In this document: positions 11,241 through 21,540 of the stretch, piece by piece
How positions within the stretch are numbered: the first letter of the stretch is position 1
Layout: every line of letters starts with the position of its first letter
Assembly: GCA_035578905.1 (NCBI GenBank)
Contig: JAQJVL010000618.1
Location: 434,001-498,000, forward strand
DNA: 64,000 nt
From: Stictocephala bisonia
Taxonomy: Eukaryota; Arthropoda; Insecta; Hemiptera; Membracidae
Reading direction: 5' to 3'
Translations under genes and position numbers: made by a program
Notes under the pieces: generated by a model
Told to the model about the DNA's origin: nothing
Seen by the model: the letters and a program-made list of their open reading frames with translations, nothing else
Database searches by the model: none

Positions 11241-13340
11241 AAATACTAACTAAACTCAACTCTTGATAATTCAAACTGTTAGTAATTCAAAACTTTTAAT
11301 ATTTTGAAATAAAAGTTCCGTCCCATGCTGTTATGAAGTGAGATCATTGTGTTGACTGTCCGTTGTGTTAACTGTGTTGTAATGGCTTAGAATAAACAAA
11401 AATACAAGTCCCTTTCTATCACAGAAAAGAAAGAAGTTATCGCATCATTAGAAAATGGTGCAAAGAAGTCGGAGGTACCCAAAACTTTTAAAATTCCGCC
11501 AAGAACACTGTCTACAATCTTAAAAAATAAGATAAGTTTGTTGAAAACGAACCACCAAGGGTGAGTTCCCTAGATTAGAAGAGTGTTTGGTTTGGTGGCT
11601 GAGACAATGTAGAAGTCAAAACGTACCTGCAGGAGGTTTGATTTAAAAGAAAAGGCCAAAGCATATGCAAAACAACTCAACATTCCCAATTTTGAGGCTA
11701 GTAAAGGGCAGCTGACTAATTTTATGAAAAGAAATTGTATCACTTTCATAAAATTGTATGGGAAAGACCAAGCATCAGTGACAGTGTATGCTCTGATTGG
11801 CATGTAGAATTGACTAGGTTGTTACAAAATTATGAACCTCATAATATTTTCAACACTGATGATACCGTTCTATTTTTCAAGTGCTTAAGCAACAAAACTT
11901 GTTTTTAAAGATGAGAAATACCATGGGAGGAAACAGCAAAGATGAATAAATGAATAAATGATTTATTTCCACAATTAAGTTACAAGAGTACAACAAATAA
12001 ATTGTTTGGAAATGTACTGGCCACTTAATCTAGTTGTGTGGCCAGGTAAAATAAAATAATCCATTAAAAATACATATATGAATACATGCAGTCTAGCTCC
12101 ACATAAAAAAAAACACTCCTGTGGCGTCTGAATAGGAAATATTGCAAATAAAAAAAAATACTTCTACTTATTTATGTACATACAATTCGCTATTTATTGC
12201 CTGTGCAATGTTCTTAATGAAATTCAGAAACAGTTGAATTTATATTTATACATCATATTTTATATTTTTATGAGAACAGTACCAACATTTAAGAAAACTT
12301 ATACTTCCCAGATAACATCAGAATTATACATATATATATGCACATATATACATATATCCGTACACACATATATTTTGTTTTATAAAAAGCATAATATAAA
12401 CAATTTAAATGAAAAAAGGTTTTAAATGAAAAAAATGTTTAGTTCAAAAACAAGGTCAATATGAATAACAAACAAAAGATATATTTTATTTTATAAAAAG
12501 CATAATATAAACAATTTAAATGAGAAAAATGTTTAGTTCAAAGACAAGGTCAATGAATAACAAACAAAATTCTCATCCGTACTTCCATTCTCGCTAAGGT
12601 GGAACCCGGCACGGCACGAAGACCAGCTGGCGGCTGGTAGCCCTCACTCCACATTGCCAGGCCTTCAAAGCTCTGTCCCTGCCGGTCCAGAAGCGCCACC
12701 GAGCATTCCACCCAACATTCATTCTACTTTCACACAGAATGTAGAAGATTGATGCTTCTATTGGCTGAAAATAAGGATGAGTCAGAAAAAGTGAAACCCC
12801 TTCTTACTGGAAAAATTGCAAAACCTAGATGTTTTAAAGGCATCCCATCACTCCCCATAACTTATCGCTCAAACAAGAAGGCTTGGAAGACTACAGATGT
12901 TCAGTGCACAACAATCCCCTATGTCTTTCCAATTTGAAACTTCAATTTTTTCCCCCAAAGACAACTTCAAAACTACAGCCACTTGACCAGGGTATTAATC
13001 ATAACTACAAAAAGGTTTACGGTCATGAAGCCAAGAAAATTATGCTAGATAGCATTGAAAATATGTTGTCACACCAAACATTCTAACCACAGCTATGCTG
13101 ATGGTTGTGTAAATCCAGAGAAGTGTGAGTCCATCTACAATCTTCAATTGCTTTAAGAAATCTGGTTTTTCTATCAATCCACAAAAAAATGAAGCACTTG
13201 AAATTGTACAAACTATACATTGGGATTCTCACCCTCTAGTAGAGGCTGTCCCTTTTGATGAGTTTGTTCGAGTTGATGACCACATTGCAGTAAGGGGAGT
13301 CCTATCTGACGGTGAAATTTAGTCCTCATAAGACACTTCA
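11241..13340 (+). pseudogene. pogo/Tigger transposase relic, copy 2 (interrupted)
   Basis: Carries the same N-terminal half as copy 1, including the stop at codon 3 after the start at 11382. It is interrupted at 11944-12746 by a LINE fragment. The DDE domain resumes at 12747 (LLLAENKDESEKV..). The second catalytic block follows at about 12930-13085 (PPKTTSKLQPLDQGINHNYK; the Asp of LDQG is a catalytic-block residue). A C-terminal segment at 13125-13320 begins STIFNCFKKSGF. Together the two copies show the whole pogo/Tigger domain order. Multiple stops and shifts exclude activity. Confidence 0.87.
11944..12746 (-). mobile_element. 5'-truncated LINE fragment inserted in Tigger relic
   Basis: Present only in copy 2. 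The low-coordinate end is an ATGAATAA-type tandem tail followed by AT-rich 3' untranslated sequence. It contains two copies of an approximately 110-bp stretch (about 12380-12480 and 12485-12575). The high-coordinate end (12590-12740) is GC-rich and probably holds the last codons on the minus strand. No reverse transcriptase motif remains, so the assignment rests on tail structure and truncation. AGAT occurs at both junctions, but the uninterrupted site also has AGATAGAT, so a true target duplication is uncertain. Confidence 0.6.
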
Positions 13341-13413
13341 GACCCAAGCAGAGGTAACCGATGATGGTGAAGATCAGGAGTACTAATTTGTAACACTGAT
13401 GGATATGCCCATA

Positions 13414-14184
13414 CGAGGTGTAGCTAGAAAAGAACTGGACTGAGGCTGAAAATATACTTACAAATATTTACAATTAGATGAATGTTTTCCACTGGGTGTA
13501 GCACTGCTGGAGATCATTTTCTGTAAGCCCGTTCATGACTTCCGTCGCTTTTTCTTTTAGTCACGGGGGGACAAGTCAGGTGAGTATGGTGGATGATCTA
13601 ACATGGGAATGTTGTGGTTTACCAAAAACGTCTTCACTAACAAAGCATTGTAAGCTGGAGCATTGTCCTGGTGGAGAATCCATTACTTGTTTTTCCACAA
13701 ATCATTCTGCTTTCTTCGTACTCGCTCACGTAGGGTAGTCAGGATGTTAATATAGTAATTTTCGTTGACTGTTTACTCTCTGGTACTCAATCAATGTGCA
13801 CAATGACTTTGATATCAAAAAACACAATCATCTTGGCCTTGAATTTTTATTTTGTCATTCGAGCTATTTTTGCTGTGGAGAAGCAGAGGATTCAACATTA
13901 AAGAACTTGTAACATTAAAAATGTTTCACTTGCAGATTCTCTAAGTTCATCAAGAAATTTAATGTTTACACATGTTCTTTCTAGACGCTCAACATTTTTC
14001 CGACCCAGAGAGAAAAGGTTATATGCTTCTAACTGACTACAGGTGGAGTGAGAGCGGAAGAGAGACAAAACTCAAGCAGGGGGTGGAAGGGGAGTCATGT
14101 GACTAGCCGTATGATATTCAGCCTTATTGTATTCATTCTGTGGCTACGGCAATACTAATACTTTTTCTTTCTAGCCAAACCTTG
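13414..14184 (-). mobile_element. mariner element relic
   Basis: The left end reads CGAGGTGTAGCTAGAAAAGA after TA at 13412-13413. The right end, read inward, is GCAAGGTTTGGCTAGAAAGA, with the expected TA now CA. These are mariner-type inverted repeats. Between them the minus strand carries the C-terminal half of a mariner transposase: FFDIKVIVH near 13810-13840, LHQDNAPAYNALL near 13630-13680, and HPPYSPDLSPRD near 13570-13600. Stops occur between blocks, and the N-terminal half is mostly lost (total length 771 bp against about 1.3 kb for a full element). Confidence 0.85.
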
Positions 14185-14311
14185 CACATCCCTGGAAAAG
14201 CTACGTCATTTTTCTCTGTAGGTACAGTAAAACCATAAAAATAACCTAGTTATAATAATGCAATAAACTTGTTCAATAAGGCATACTGATTCATAATGTT
14301 ACTGTACTGTA
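14185..14311. other. Short spacer
   Basis: AT-rich sequence between the mariner relic and a 22-base T run at 14312-14333. Nothing recognised. Confidence 0.4.
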
Positions 14312-14344
14312 TTTTTTTTTTTTTTTTTTTTTTCTTCTTTGCAG

Positions 14345-14437
14345 ACGGAAATTGGACCAGAAGTATTTGACGCATTATTCATCTTAACTAAGGTTCTAGA
14401 TGACACAAGCCTTCACAACAAGGACTATTTTAACTGA
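14345..14437 (+). other. Candidate terminal exon on the plus strand
   Basis: A 22-base T run (14312-14333) followed by CTTCTTTGCAG makes a textbook splice acceptor. After it an open frame of 30 codons (TEIGPEVFDALFILTKVLDD and on) ends at TGA 14435-14437, and AATAAA lies at 14481-14486. This resembles the last exon of a gene running opposite to the minus-strand host gene, or the end of a transposon-borne gene. The protein piece is not recognised and no upstream partner exon was found. Confidence 0.3.
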
Positions 14438-14720
14438 ACATACAGTAATGTATTTTGTTATTTAGTAGATGTAATTTAAAAATAAACTGTCTGTCAATCA
14501 AAGTGTTTCGCTTGGCCCATCAACTTTGAGTTAACAGGAGGTCTACTGCATAAGTTTTAAAAGGATTTTATTTTATTTTGAGATTCAACAAAATATCTTC
14601 AGGAATATAATCAGAAATACTTTTATTCAACTTTTACACACATGGTGTACATAATTGGTGTCATACAGCCCTAGACACAACACATAACATTATCCTTAAA
14701 ATTAACAAAATAACATTCAA
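14438..14720. other. AT-rich spacer with AATAAA
   Basis: Holds the AATAAA at 14481-14486. Otherwise no recognised feature. Confidence 0.4.
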
Positions 14721-15216
14721 CTAACCCATTGCGGATCGCGTGGCGTGACGCACGCCGGGCCTAACGGTTTGATTAAATTTGCATCACGGTACTACACCTG
14801 TCCTGCTAGCCGAGCACACTTGCAAATTCTACAAGTTCTGTTGTTATTTATGTTACATAAACATTACACTGACCATATTAGTAGTCTATCTAATTCGGAT
14901 GATCGTTATTTATTTTCCATTTTAGTGGAAATCACAAACACAACAAAACAATAAGACCAAACGCAAAGACTAAATCCCTAAACCAATATTAAGTAGTCGA
15001 GACAACAGTAACAGGAAACAGTAACAAAGATAAGGAGACAGACAGAGAAGTGCCTCAAAACAAATGGGTGCATTATAACAACGATAACACTGACTCCAAG
15101 GGCTGTGTGACATAATTGTAAACAACCAGTACTGCGACGTCAACATCAAGTTGTTGAGCTATCGGTCCACTTGGCGCGCAACGTGAAGGCCACGTCTTTG
15201 ATTCGCAATGGGTTAA
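14721..15216. mobile_element. TTAA-flanked MITE, piggyBac-like ends
   Basis: Left end CTAACCCATTGCGGATCG and right end (inverted) TTAACCCATTGCGAATC, with TTAA at 15213-15216 and a one-base variant CTAA at 14721-14724. The TTAA target and CCC start are typical of piggyBac-like elements. At about 490 bp with no transposase, it is a non-autonomous copy. GC- and CpG-rich patches lie just inside both ends. Confidence 0.65.
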
Positions 15217-15263
15217 ATTTTCTTTTCACAAGTGACATCTAGTTACCTAAATAAAATTATTAC

Positions 15264-15332
15264 CTCAACACTGAACATGCTGTCAGATAGATTAGGCTCA
15301 CTGATATCTTCTTCTTCACATTTGAACTCCAT
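15264..15332 (-). CDS. Host gene exon 5 (69 nt)
   Basis: A phase-0 exon of 23 codons, with an acceptor after AAATTTGTTCAG and donor GAG|GTAATA. It encodes MEFKCEEEDISEPN then a Ser/Asp-rich stretch ending FSVE. It shares length, acceptor context and the K-C-E-E/E-P-N core with exons 6 and 7 (an older duplication, since intron flanks no longer match). F-K-C-E plus the acidic run fits a SUMO-attachment consensus; this is inference only. Confidence 0.65.
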
Positions 15333-15459
15333 CTGAACAAATTTGATACTAATTACCTTAAAATTTTTTAATTACAAATAAAGTAATCAAACCTGGTACA
15401 TCATTACTGCACCTACTAATCTACTTTTTGAAGTAACTGCAATTTTTTTGTCATATCAG

Positions 15460-15740
15460 ATAACCCGCAAGGAGTCAGAAGGAAATCTTAAAAGAGCATA
15501 GGTCGAGTAGTACATAGCACATAAAATTAAAGATCTTTAGTATTAGAACATAAACCTACAGATCCGATCTCAAAAGGTTCGTTCTGTAAAAAATGATGCT
15601 GTTTTAAAAAGTAAAAATGAACTTCCTATTCTAGACGGTTTAATATTCTTTTCTTGGCTCAAGTTGGTAAGTTAAACTTTTTAAATGCCTACTGGATTTA
15701 AGAAATAGTTTTTTAGGGTAGATGATGTCTCTTCACACCT
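15460..15740. repeat. Dispersed repeat flanking the CR1 element
   Basis: 15490-15580 (with GAGCATAGGTCGAGTAGTAC) recurs in direct orientation at about 20590-20670. 15680-15740 (AAATGCCTACTGGAT..AAGAAATAG) recurs inverted at about 20797-20860. The copies are diverged. Probably pieces of one MITE family lying on both sides of the CR1-like element. Confidence 0.55.
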
Positions 15741-15779
15741 GCTTCTAAAAATCTACACTTGTCTACACAATCTAAAGAT

Positions 15780-16525
15780 AAACAGCGTTGTTGTTCTTTA
15801 ACAGAAAAAGAATTTAAAAACCCTTCTAAAGTAGATAAAACAAACTCACCTCATTGCTCAACACCTCTCAACTGCAATGTTGCTGATAAATATGAAGAAA
15901 AAAACGATTTTCGGACTCTAAAAATCTAGCTCCAAAGATGCAGCTGTAAATACAGAGATTTACTGAGACTTAAACTTTCAAGTTCACGCACTTACTAATA
16001 AATGCATTGAATTAGAAAAAAGTCTAGCGGAAAAAGAAAATACACTGGGTGAATCAATTTGAGCTGAAAATTACAGTAGAAATGATGTTCATAATGACGA
16101 TTTTCACACACAAATCCTCAAATAAGAAATTAATACATGAAAACTAGAAAATAAAAACCTACAAACTGCCATAGACATGTTACAAAATGATTATGAAGGA
16201 CTGAAGCAAGAGTTTGAACAACACAAGATTTATAAAAGAAACAGTCTTCACTGCTACCCTCCCCTTCAATCACAAGAGCCAATCTTCCTCAAACGTAAAA
16301 TGTGTTTTAGGGTGTACGGACCTTATTGCAAAATTTAAAACCACCATAGAAGTGCTAGAAGCAGAGAACAAATGTCTAAAAAATGAACTGGAAAGTTGTA
16401 GCTGTGTCAGAGACAACAAAACAATGACTTACGAACGGAAAAATAAATCACTTAATAACTACAATAAATATGAACCACTTGCAAAAATAAATTCTGAAGC
16501 TGAAACACAGAAAAACAAAATATAA
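15780..16525 (+). pseudogene. LINE ORF1 N-terminal coiled-coil region
   Basis: A broken frame rich in Glu, Lys, Leu and Asn, with a pattern such as KCIELEKSLAEKENTL and, later, TTIEVLEAENKCLKNELES. It looks like a long coiled coil that would precede the SGNH domain. Stops occur near 15930, 16060 and 16140. A 103-codon open piece runs 16214-16525. Confidence 0.55.
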
Positions 16526-16527
16526 TC

Positions 16528-17160
16528 ATGGAACACCAAGCAACATATATTAAAAAAAACGGATGTAAACAGTTGAATAACACATTTCTACAAGAAACGG
16601 TTACAACCCCAACATACGCTGTAAGCAGTAAAATGTCATATAGAAGAGTAAATATAGCATCAGACAGCCAAGGAAGACACCATTGGCTGGCTTGGTTGGG
16701 ATGCCTAGTCGACTCCAAGTGCAAGGTGACCGGTTTCTGTAAGCCCTCAGCCAAAATCCGATATATTCTTCCTTCCACTGGCAATCATCACTACAATTCA
16801 AAGTCAGACGAATGCTTAGTCATATTAGCTGGGACGAATGATATGGAAACAGACAACCCTTATGAGGTGTACGAGAACCTGGAATGTTTCCTGCAAAAAC
16901 ACCGTAACGGACACTTAGTTATTACACTGCTGCCTTATCGTTTTGACTTGCTAGCTGACCACCCAATAAACGATAACATTGTCATTATCAACTCAAGAAT
17001 TACTAACTTGGTTGATAAATACGACACAGTTGAAACCATTCTCTTAAATTACCTACCACGCAAGTTTTTCACATGGCATGGTTTGCATGAGAGGAAAACG
17101 TGAATTGGCTAACCTCATAGTTCGGGCAATGTTATGCCTTGAACATCATGCACAACCCCA
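16528..17160 (+). pseudogene. LINE ORF1 SGNH-type esterase-like domain
   Basis: A 191-codon frame (16528-17103) shows the SGNH hydrolase blocks. NIASDSQGRH at about residues 43-52 is the GDS-like Ser block. LVILAGTNDMETDN near 97-110 is the G-x-N-D block. A HGLH end near 184-187 is the catalytic His block. After HGLH a one-base shift moves the continuation (GKRELANLIVRAML) into another frame. In CR1-group LINEs this domain belongs to ORF1; its role in retrotransposition is not settled. The Ser, Asn/Asp and His positions are kept, but the frame is broken. Confidence 0.7.
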
Positions 17161-17589
17161 CTGGACTCCGCCAACAAGCCTGAAAACAGCATCTACATCG
17201 CACAATCACAGAGACACACGGACTAAATCAGCAATCAAAATAAACAAGTGTGAAGTCTCTCAGACCATTAATTTACCCTACGAGAAGTACTCTAGAGTGT
17301 CCGGAGCCCACCTCATGAACTCGACGTACACGAGGATTCGTCCAGCCGACTTGTGACCAAGCCCATCTATTCTAATATGACATCCGAGCCAACAGACATC
17401 GATGACAACTGGGATGCCTAAGACCAGACGACATCTCAGATCATTCACAACAGATCATTCAAAGACTGAGGGTACAAGTGGGTCAGTCAGTCTGTCAAAA
17501 CTAATAATGAAAAGAACTTTTTTTAGGAAAAATGCAACTTACTTAGGAAATGTAATTAGCGATCCGACACTCCACATTAGAAAATCGGA

Positions 17590-18240
17590 TTTTGACTTGG
17601 AAATGCGGCCTGCTAATGAAACCATAATTATCCACCAAAACGCGCAAAGTGCCACCAATAAAATGGATATTTTAACACTTTTTGCGATGAGTTGAAACCA
17701 GACGTGTTTATTGTTTCCGAGCACTTGTTTAACCCAACAAAAATACATTTTTTCCATATTGAAAATTACGTGCTAGGTAACTCTTTTGAAAGAAAACTTC
17801 ATAAAGGAGGAGGTCTTGCAATCTTTGTCCATAAATCCTTGACATTTGAAACGTTTAACATAAGTGAATCAATTGAAATGGATTTTGAACTTGCTGGCAT
17901 AACTTACACCATGCAAAATTCAAGGGTTTTCTTGCTTGGCCTATGTAGGTCTCCGGATGGACAGTATGAGGTTTTTTTGAAAAATTTGAACGTTTGTTGG
18001 AACATCTTGTCAGTAAGAAGTGCCTTTTTGCTATTATGGGCGACTTCAATATCGATGTCCTTGATGCAAAAAATATGCAGACCATACGTTTTCGTGACCT
18101 TCTATGAACGTTCAATTTGAAATGGTCGATAAACACACCTACACGAGTTACCTCTCACTCGGAATCAGCAATAGATAACATCATAACAAATATCCTAGAT
18201 ATTCGGGCGCTATCTCCGACCACGAGGCTCAAGAGCTGAA
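17590..18240 (+). pseudogene. LINE endonuclease domain relic
   Basis: Two frames together give the AP-endonuclease-like order: IIHQNAQSATNKMDIL (Asn block), then LKPDVFIVSEHLFNP (catalytic Glu), then GGGLAIFVHKSL. GDFN appears near 18040 in a shifted frame, and a final SHSESAIDNIIT block (S-x-I-D) near 18155. The domain would nick target DNA. Frameshifts near 17690 and after 17960 break it. Confidence 0.72.
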
Positions 18241-18299
18241 AATCAGCAACTGTAAGCTAACAACGATACCCTCCAAAACTACAACTAAATGAGTTTTCC

Positions 18300-18760
18300 A
18301 CTCGTCAAATGTGAAATCTTTAAACAAATTATTAGAAAAAGAAACTTGGAATTTGCTTGACAATTGTAGTACCACAGATGAAATGTTCAACTGTTTTAAG
18401 AATTCTTTTACTTATTATCTAGATGTTGCTTGTCCATTAAAAAAATTCACGACGAAAATAAAAAATAAACCAAACTCATGGGTAACTAAGAGAATTTTAA
18501 AATCTAAAGAAAAATTAAAAGAACACTATGCAAAGTCAAAGACATCAGCTTATGAAAATTTCAAACATTTCTTCAAAATTTACAAAAAACGTATCAAAAA
18601 GTAATTAGAGCTGCAAAGGGGTACGAAATAAACAAACAATTAAAAGTAACAGATAAGTTTTCAAAAACAGCTTGAAAGATAATAAATAACGCCACCAAAA
18701 ACACACACGTAGATAAGCCGATCAACTTAAATAAAGATGGGGCCAGATTAAAGGAGTCTT
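18300..18760 (+). pseudogene. LINE endonuclease-RT linker
   Basis: A Lys/Asn-rich frame (18311-18604) with PNSWVTKRILKSKEKL, typical of the spacer before the reverse transcriptase in CR1/Jockey-type ORF2. Broken after 18604. Confidence 0.55.
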
Positions 18761-18765
18761 TTGCA

Positions 18766-20180
18766 GTGGCTTCAGAACTAAATCAGTTCTTTGCTAATGT
18801 AGGTAGTTCTGTAGGAAATGTTTCAAAATTTCCAGAAATTATCTCAACCAGCCCTGTGTCATCAATGGTTTTATTTCCAGTTTCCGAGGACGAGGTGGCG
18901 GAAGCGTTCAAAAATATGAAACCAAAGCACTCAGAGGACATCGATGGGGTATCGATGTGGCTAGTAAAACAATGATTTAATCACGTCGTGGTGCCTTTGA
19001 CTAAAATCATCAATGTCTCATTTGAAACCGGCACATTTCCAAAAGCCTTGAAACACTCTAAAGTCATCCCCGTGCTTAAAAAGGGCGATCCACTCCAGGC
19101 AGACAACTATAGATTCGTTTCTATTTTGCCGATTTTCAGTAAGATATTTAAAAAACTCTTTTTTAACCAACTAATAACCTTTTTGGACAAATTTGAAATA
19201 CTTTCAAAGGACCAGTTTGGGTTTAGAAAAGGGATATTGACGGTAGACGCAGTTACCCGGATGGTCAACCTTGTAATGGAGGGCTTGGACGGGCTTCTCA
19301 GAAAGTTATACTCAAGCGGTATTCGTGGATTGCCTCTCCAGTGGATAGAATCGTACTTGAGGGCTCAGTTACAGCTAGTCAAAGTAAACGACAAGCTTTC
19401 AGAAAAAATTAAAATAACGAATGGCGTCCCACAGGTGTCAATTCTTGGGCCGATTCTGTTCCTTTCTTATGTGAACGACTTAAATTTGTCTTTGTCCACT
19501 GGAGGAGGAGTAGTACAGTTGCCGATGACACTACCCTTATTTTTAAAAGCGAATCCAAAGAATCTATGGAAATTTTAACTTACCGGGAAGTAAATGCTTG
19601 CATCCAACATTTTTCTGAAAACCGACTAGATACAAATCAAAGACTAATTTTATTTGCTTTGCACCTCGCAGAAGAGTTGGCGGGTGCAGTTTGAACGTCA
19701 TAATTGATAATACCCTTATTGAAGAAGTTAATTGCACCAAGTTCCTGGGTATGCACCTAGATAAAGGGCTGACTTGGGACTGCCACGTAGACTCAGTCTG
19801 TGCAAAGCTGTCTTCAAACTTATTTGTTCTCAGATATTTAGCAAAAGTGTGCTCACTACAGGTATTAAAAATGGCGTTTTATGGCCTCGTGTACCCGCAT
19901 TTGTGTTACGGAATTACACTGTGGGAAGTTGCACAAATACTAACTTTCAAAGAGCATTCGTTTTGCAGAAAAAAGCACTTAGAATTATTGGAAACCTGAA
20001 AAATCGAGAGTCGTGTCATGGGTTGTTTAAGGAGTTGGATCTGTTTACTTTAACGTCTTTATTCATGTACGAGACCTTCATCTACTCTCAGTTTAAATGC
20101 AGTCTGGCCCGAGACAGTGATGTACATGATCATGCAACGAGAGGCAGGGATGATTTTAGACAAGATCACCCCCCCTAAAA
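18766..20180 (+). pseudogene. LINE reverse transcriptase relic
   Basis: Frames 18766-18975, 18988-19578 and 19691-20178 supply the reverse transcriptase domain. PKHSEDIDGVS and FETGTFPKALKHSKVIPVLKK come first, then DNYRFVSILPIFSKIFKKLF and QFGFRKG. A deletion follows that removes the first catalytic Asp block. GVPQVSILGPILF shows Val in place of Gly, and an ADDTTLIF motif lies in a neighbouring frame near 19525. The thumb block CTKFLGMHLDKGL is at about 19735. It is catalytically dead. Confidence 0.82.
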
Positions 20181-20511
20181 CTGTTTGAAGCGTTACCTTC
20201 CCAGGTCGTGCTAAACTGTTAAATGCCAATAAACATAAAGTTTCAAAAAAGCGAAAAGCTATTTAAAACCAAAATTAGGAATTTTCTTATTCAGGGTGCC
20301 TTTTACAAAGTGAGTGATTTTCTCCAGGTTTAAAGGTAAAACGGTATGTTAGTTCTCTATTGTGGAGTGTCAAAGTGTTTTTACTATATGTTTTGACTTA
20401 AGTGTTTCACGGAATTGATGACATTATTTTAGTTTATAATTTGTTAGGTTTAATGACGCTTGCTGTACAATTACACATTGTGAAATGGCAAATAAAGAAT
20501 ATTCTATAATA

Positions 20512-20785
20512 GATGATGGTCCACAAGGAGTTTGACAAAAATATTAAAAATAGCAAAGGGGTTGTCAATAATCAAAAATCTTAAATGAGAGCATAGGTCG
20601 AGTAGTACATCAAATAAAGGTCTTTATTAGTAGAACGTAAATCCACTAATCCAATCTCAAATGGGTAAACCTTTTAAGGTGCTGTTTGGGGTAGACATCT
20701 GTGCTAGACAACCCCTTTAAAATGATGTACATCTTGACCTATGCTATTTTTATTATTTTTGTTGAACTCCTTGTGGACCATCATC
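20512..20785. mobile_element. Fold-back MITE with TA flanks
   Basis: The ends GATGATGGTCCACAAGGAGT are inverted at 20785, with arms of about 55 bp and TA at 20510-20511 and 20786-20787. The interior matches part of 15490-15580. The TA target suggests a Tc1/mariner-type source. No coding capacity. Confidence 0.68.
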
Positions 20786-21125
20786 TATTGTGAGTGAAGA
20801 GACACCATCTACACTAAAAAACTATTTCTTATATCCAGTAGGCATTTAACCAACAGACAGAAATCTAAACATTTTAGATGTATGTTGTATGGTGTTTTTT
20901 GTTTGTCTTGACCCAAGGAACATACCTACAATTTATTTTAAAATAGTCCACTAACACCCTGTATAGTAAAATTGGCTTGGTTACATTGACTCTACAGCCT
21001 CTACGTCTTCAATGAAAATGTTAGATAAACCAATATGAAAATGATATCAGAATGTTGAACGAGATATTTCGTACCTCCTCTTCCACCATATACATAGTGA
21101 TTTTTTTAAGTGTGCCACCATTAGG

Positions 21126-21482
21126 AATCAAATCAAATCAAAATAAGTTTATTCCTCCAATATACATAAAAAAAAAAAAATAATTTACAGTGCACTTCTA
21201 TTTACAAACAATAAATTCTAAAATTAACAAATATATTTAACAATGGAGAACAAAACAATGCCCACATAGATAAACATCTGTGCGTGGGCATGAGTCGTCA
21301 TTTTCAAAGGTCTATTTGAAAAAAAAATAATAATAAATATTTTTTAAGAAAAGTGAGATTAATTGGAATTTGTAAAATTATCAATATACACCAGCAAGGA
21401 TATGTTGCAATTGGTTGGATCTACCCATACATAGTTCATAATTATGAATTTGTTGAAGTGAATAATAGGAATCTGATTGAAG

Positions 21483-21514
<32 letters not shown>

Positions 21515-21540
21515 GGAAAGAGTCATATCAAGAAATTATG
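21126..21540 (-). mobile_element. LINE 3' end, severely truncated
   Basis: Starts with a TTTGATT-type tandem tail (read on the minus strand). It contains a block around ATGCCCACATAGATAAACAT also found at 33240-33300, so both are 3' ends of one LINE family. Similar sequence flanks both sides (ATTAGGA and ATAAGGA), a likely target duplication. A 30-base A run lies at about 21482-21511. No coding part remains. Confidence 0.6.

Larger units (their letters stand above)
9732..12955 (+). repeat. Tandem segmental duplication, copy 2
   Basis: Matches 1-2428 apart from scattered substitutions, small indels and an extra 803-bp LINE fragment at 11944-12746. Copy 2 continues into the rest of the Tigger transposase beyond 12955, so it keeps the older arrangement. 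The hAT and the small LINE are each in only one copy, so both arrived after the duplication, or the other copy's site lies outside the window. Confidence 0.93.
15750..20505 (+). mobile_element. CR1-like non-LTR retrotransposon, decayed
   Basis: In order on the plus strand: a coiled-coil-rich first-frame region (15780-16520), an SGNH-type domain (16528-17103), an apurinic-type endonuclease (about 17590-18240), a linker (18300-18600), a reverse transcriptase (18766-20180), and an AT-rich 3' end finishing near 20505. An esterase-like domain in ORF1 is known from CR1-group LINEs. The element is nearly full length but broken by many stops and shifts. Both ends were placed by the limits of recognisable coding sequence, so they are approximate. 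Confidence 0.8.

Noticed and set aside
21040..21092. Exon-like end GGAAGAGGAG|GTACGA on the minus strand near 21077
   Set aside because: The donor matches that of exon 6, but upstream sequence is a fold-back transposon and nothing beyond it restores a KCEE-type exon or an acceptor at the right distance.
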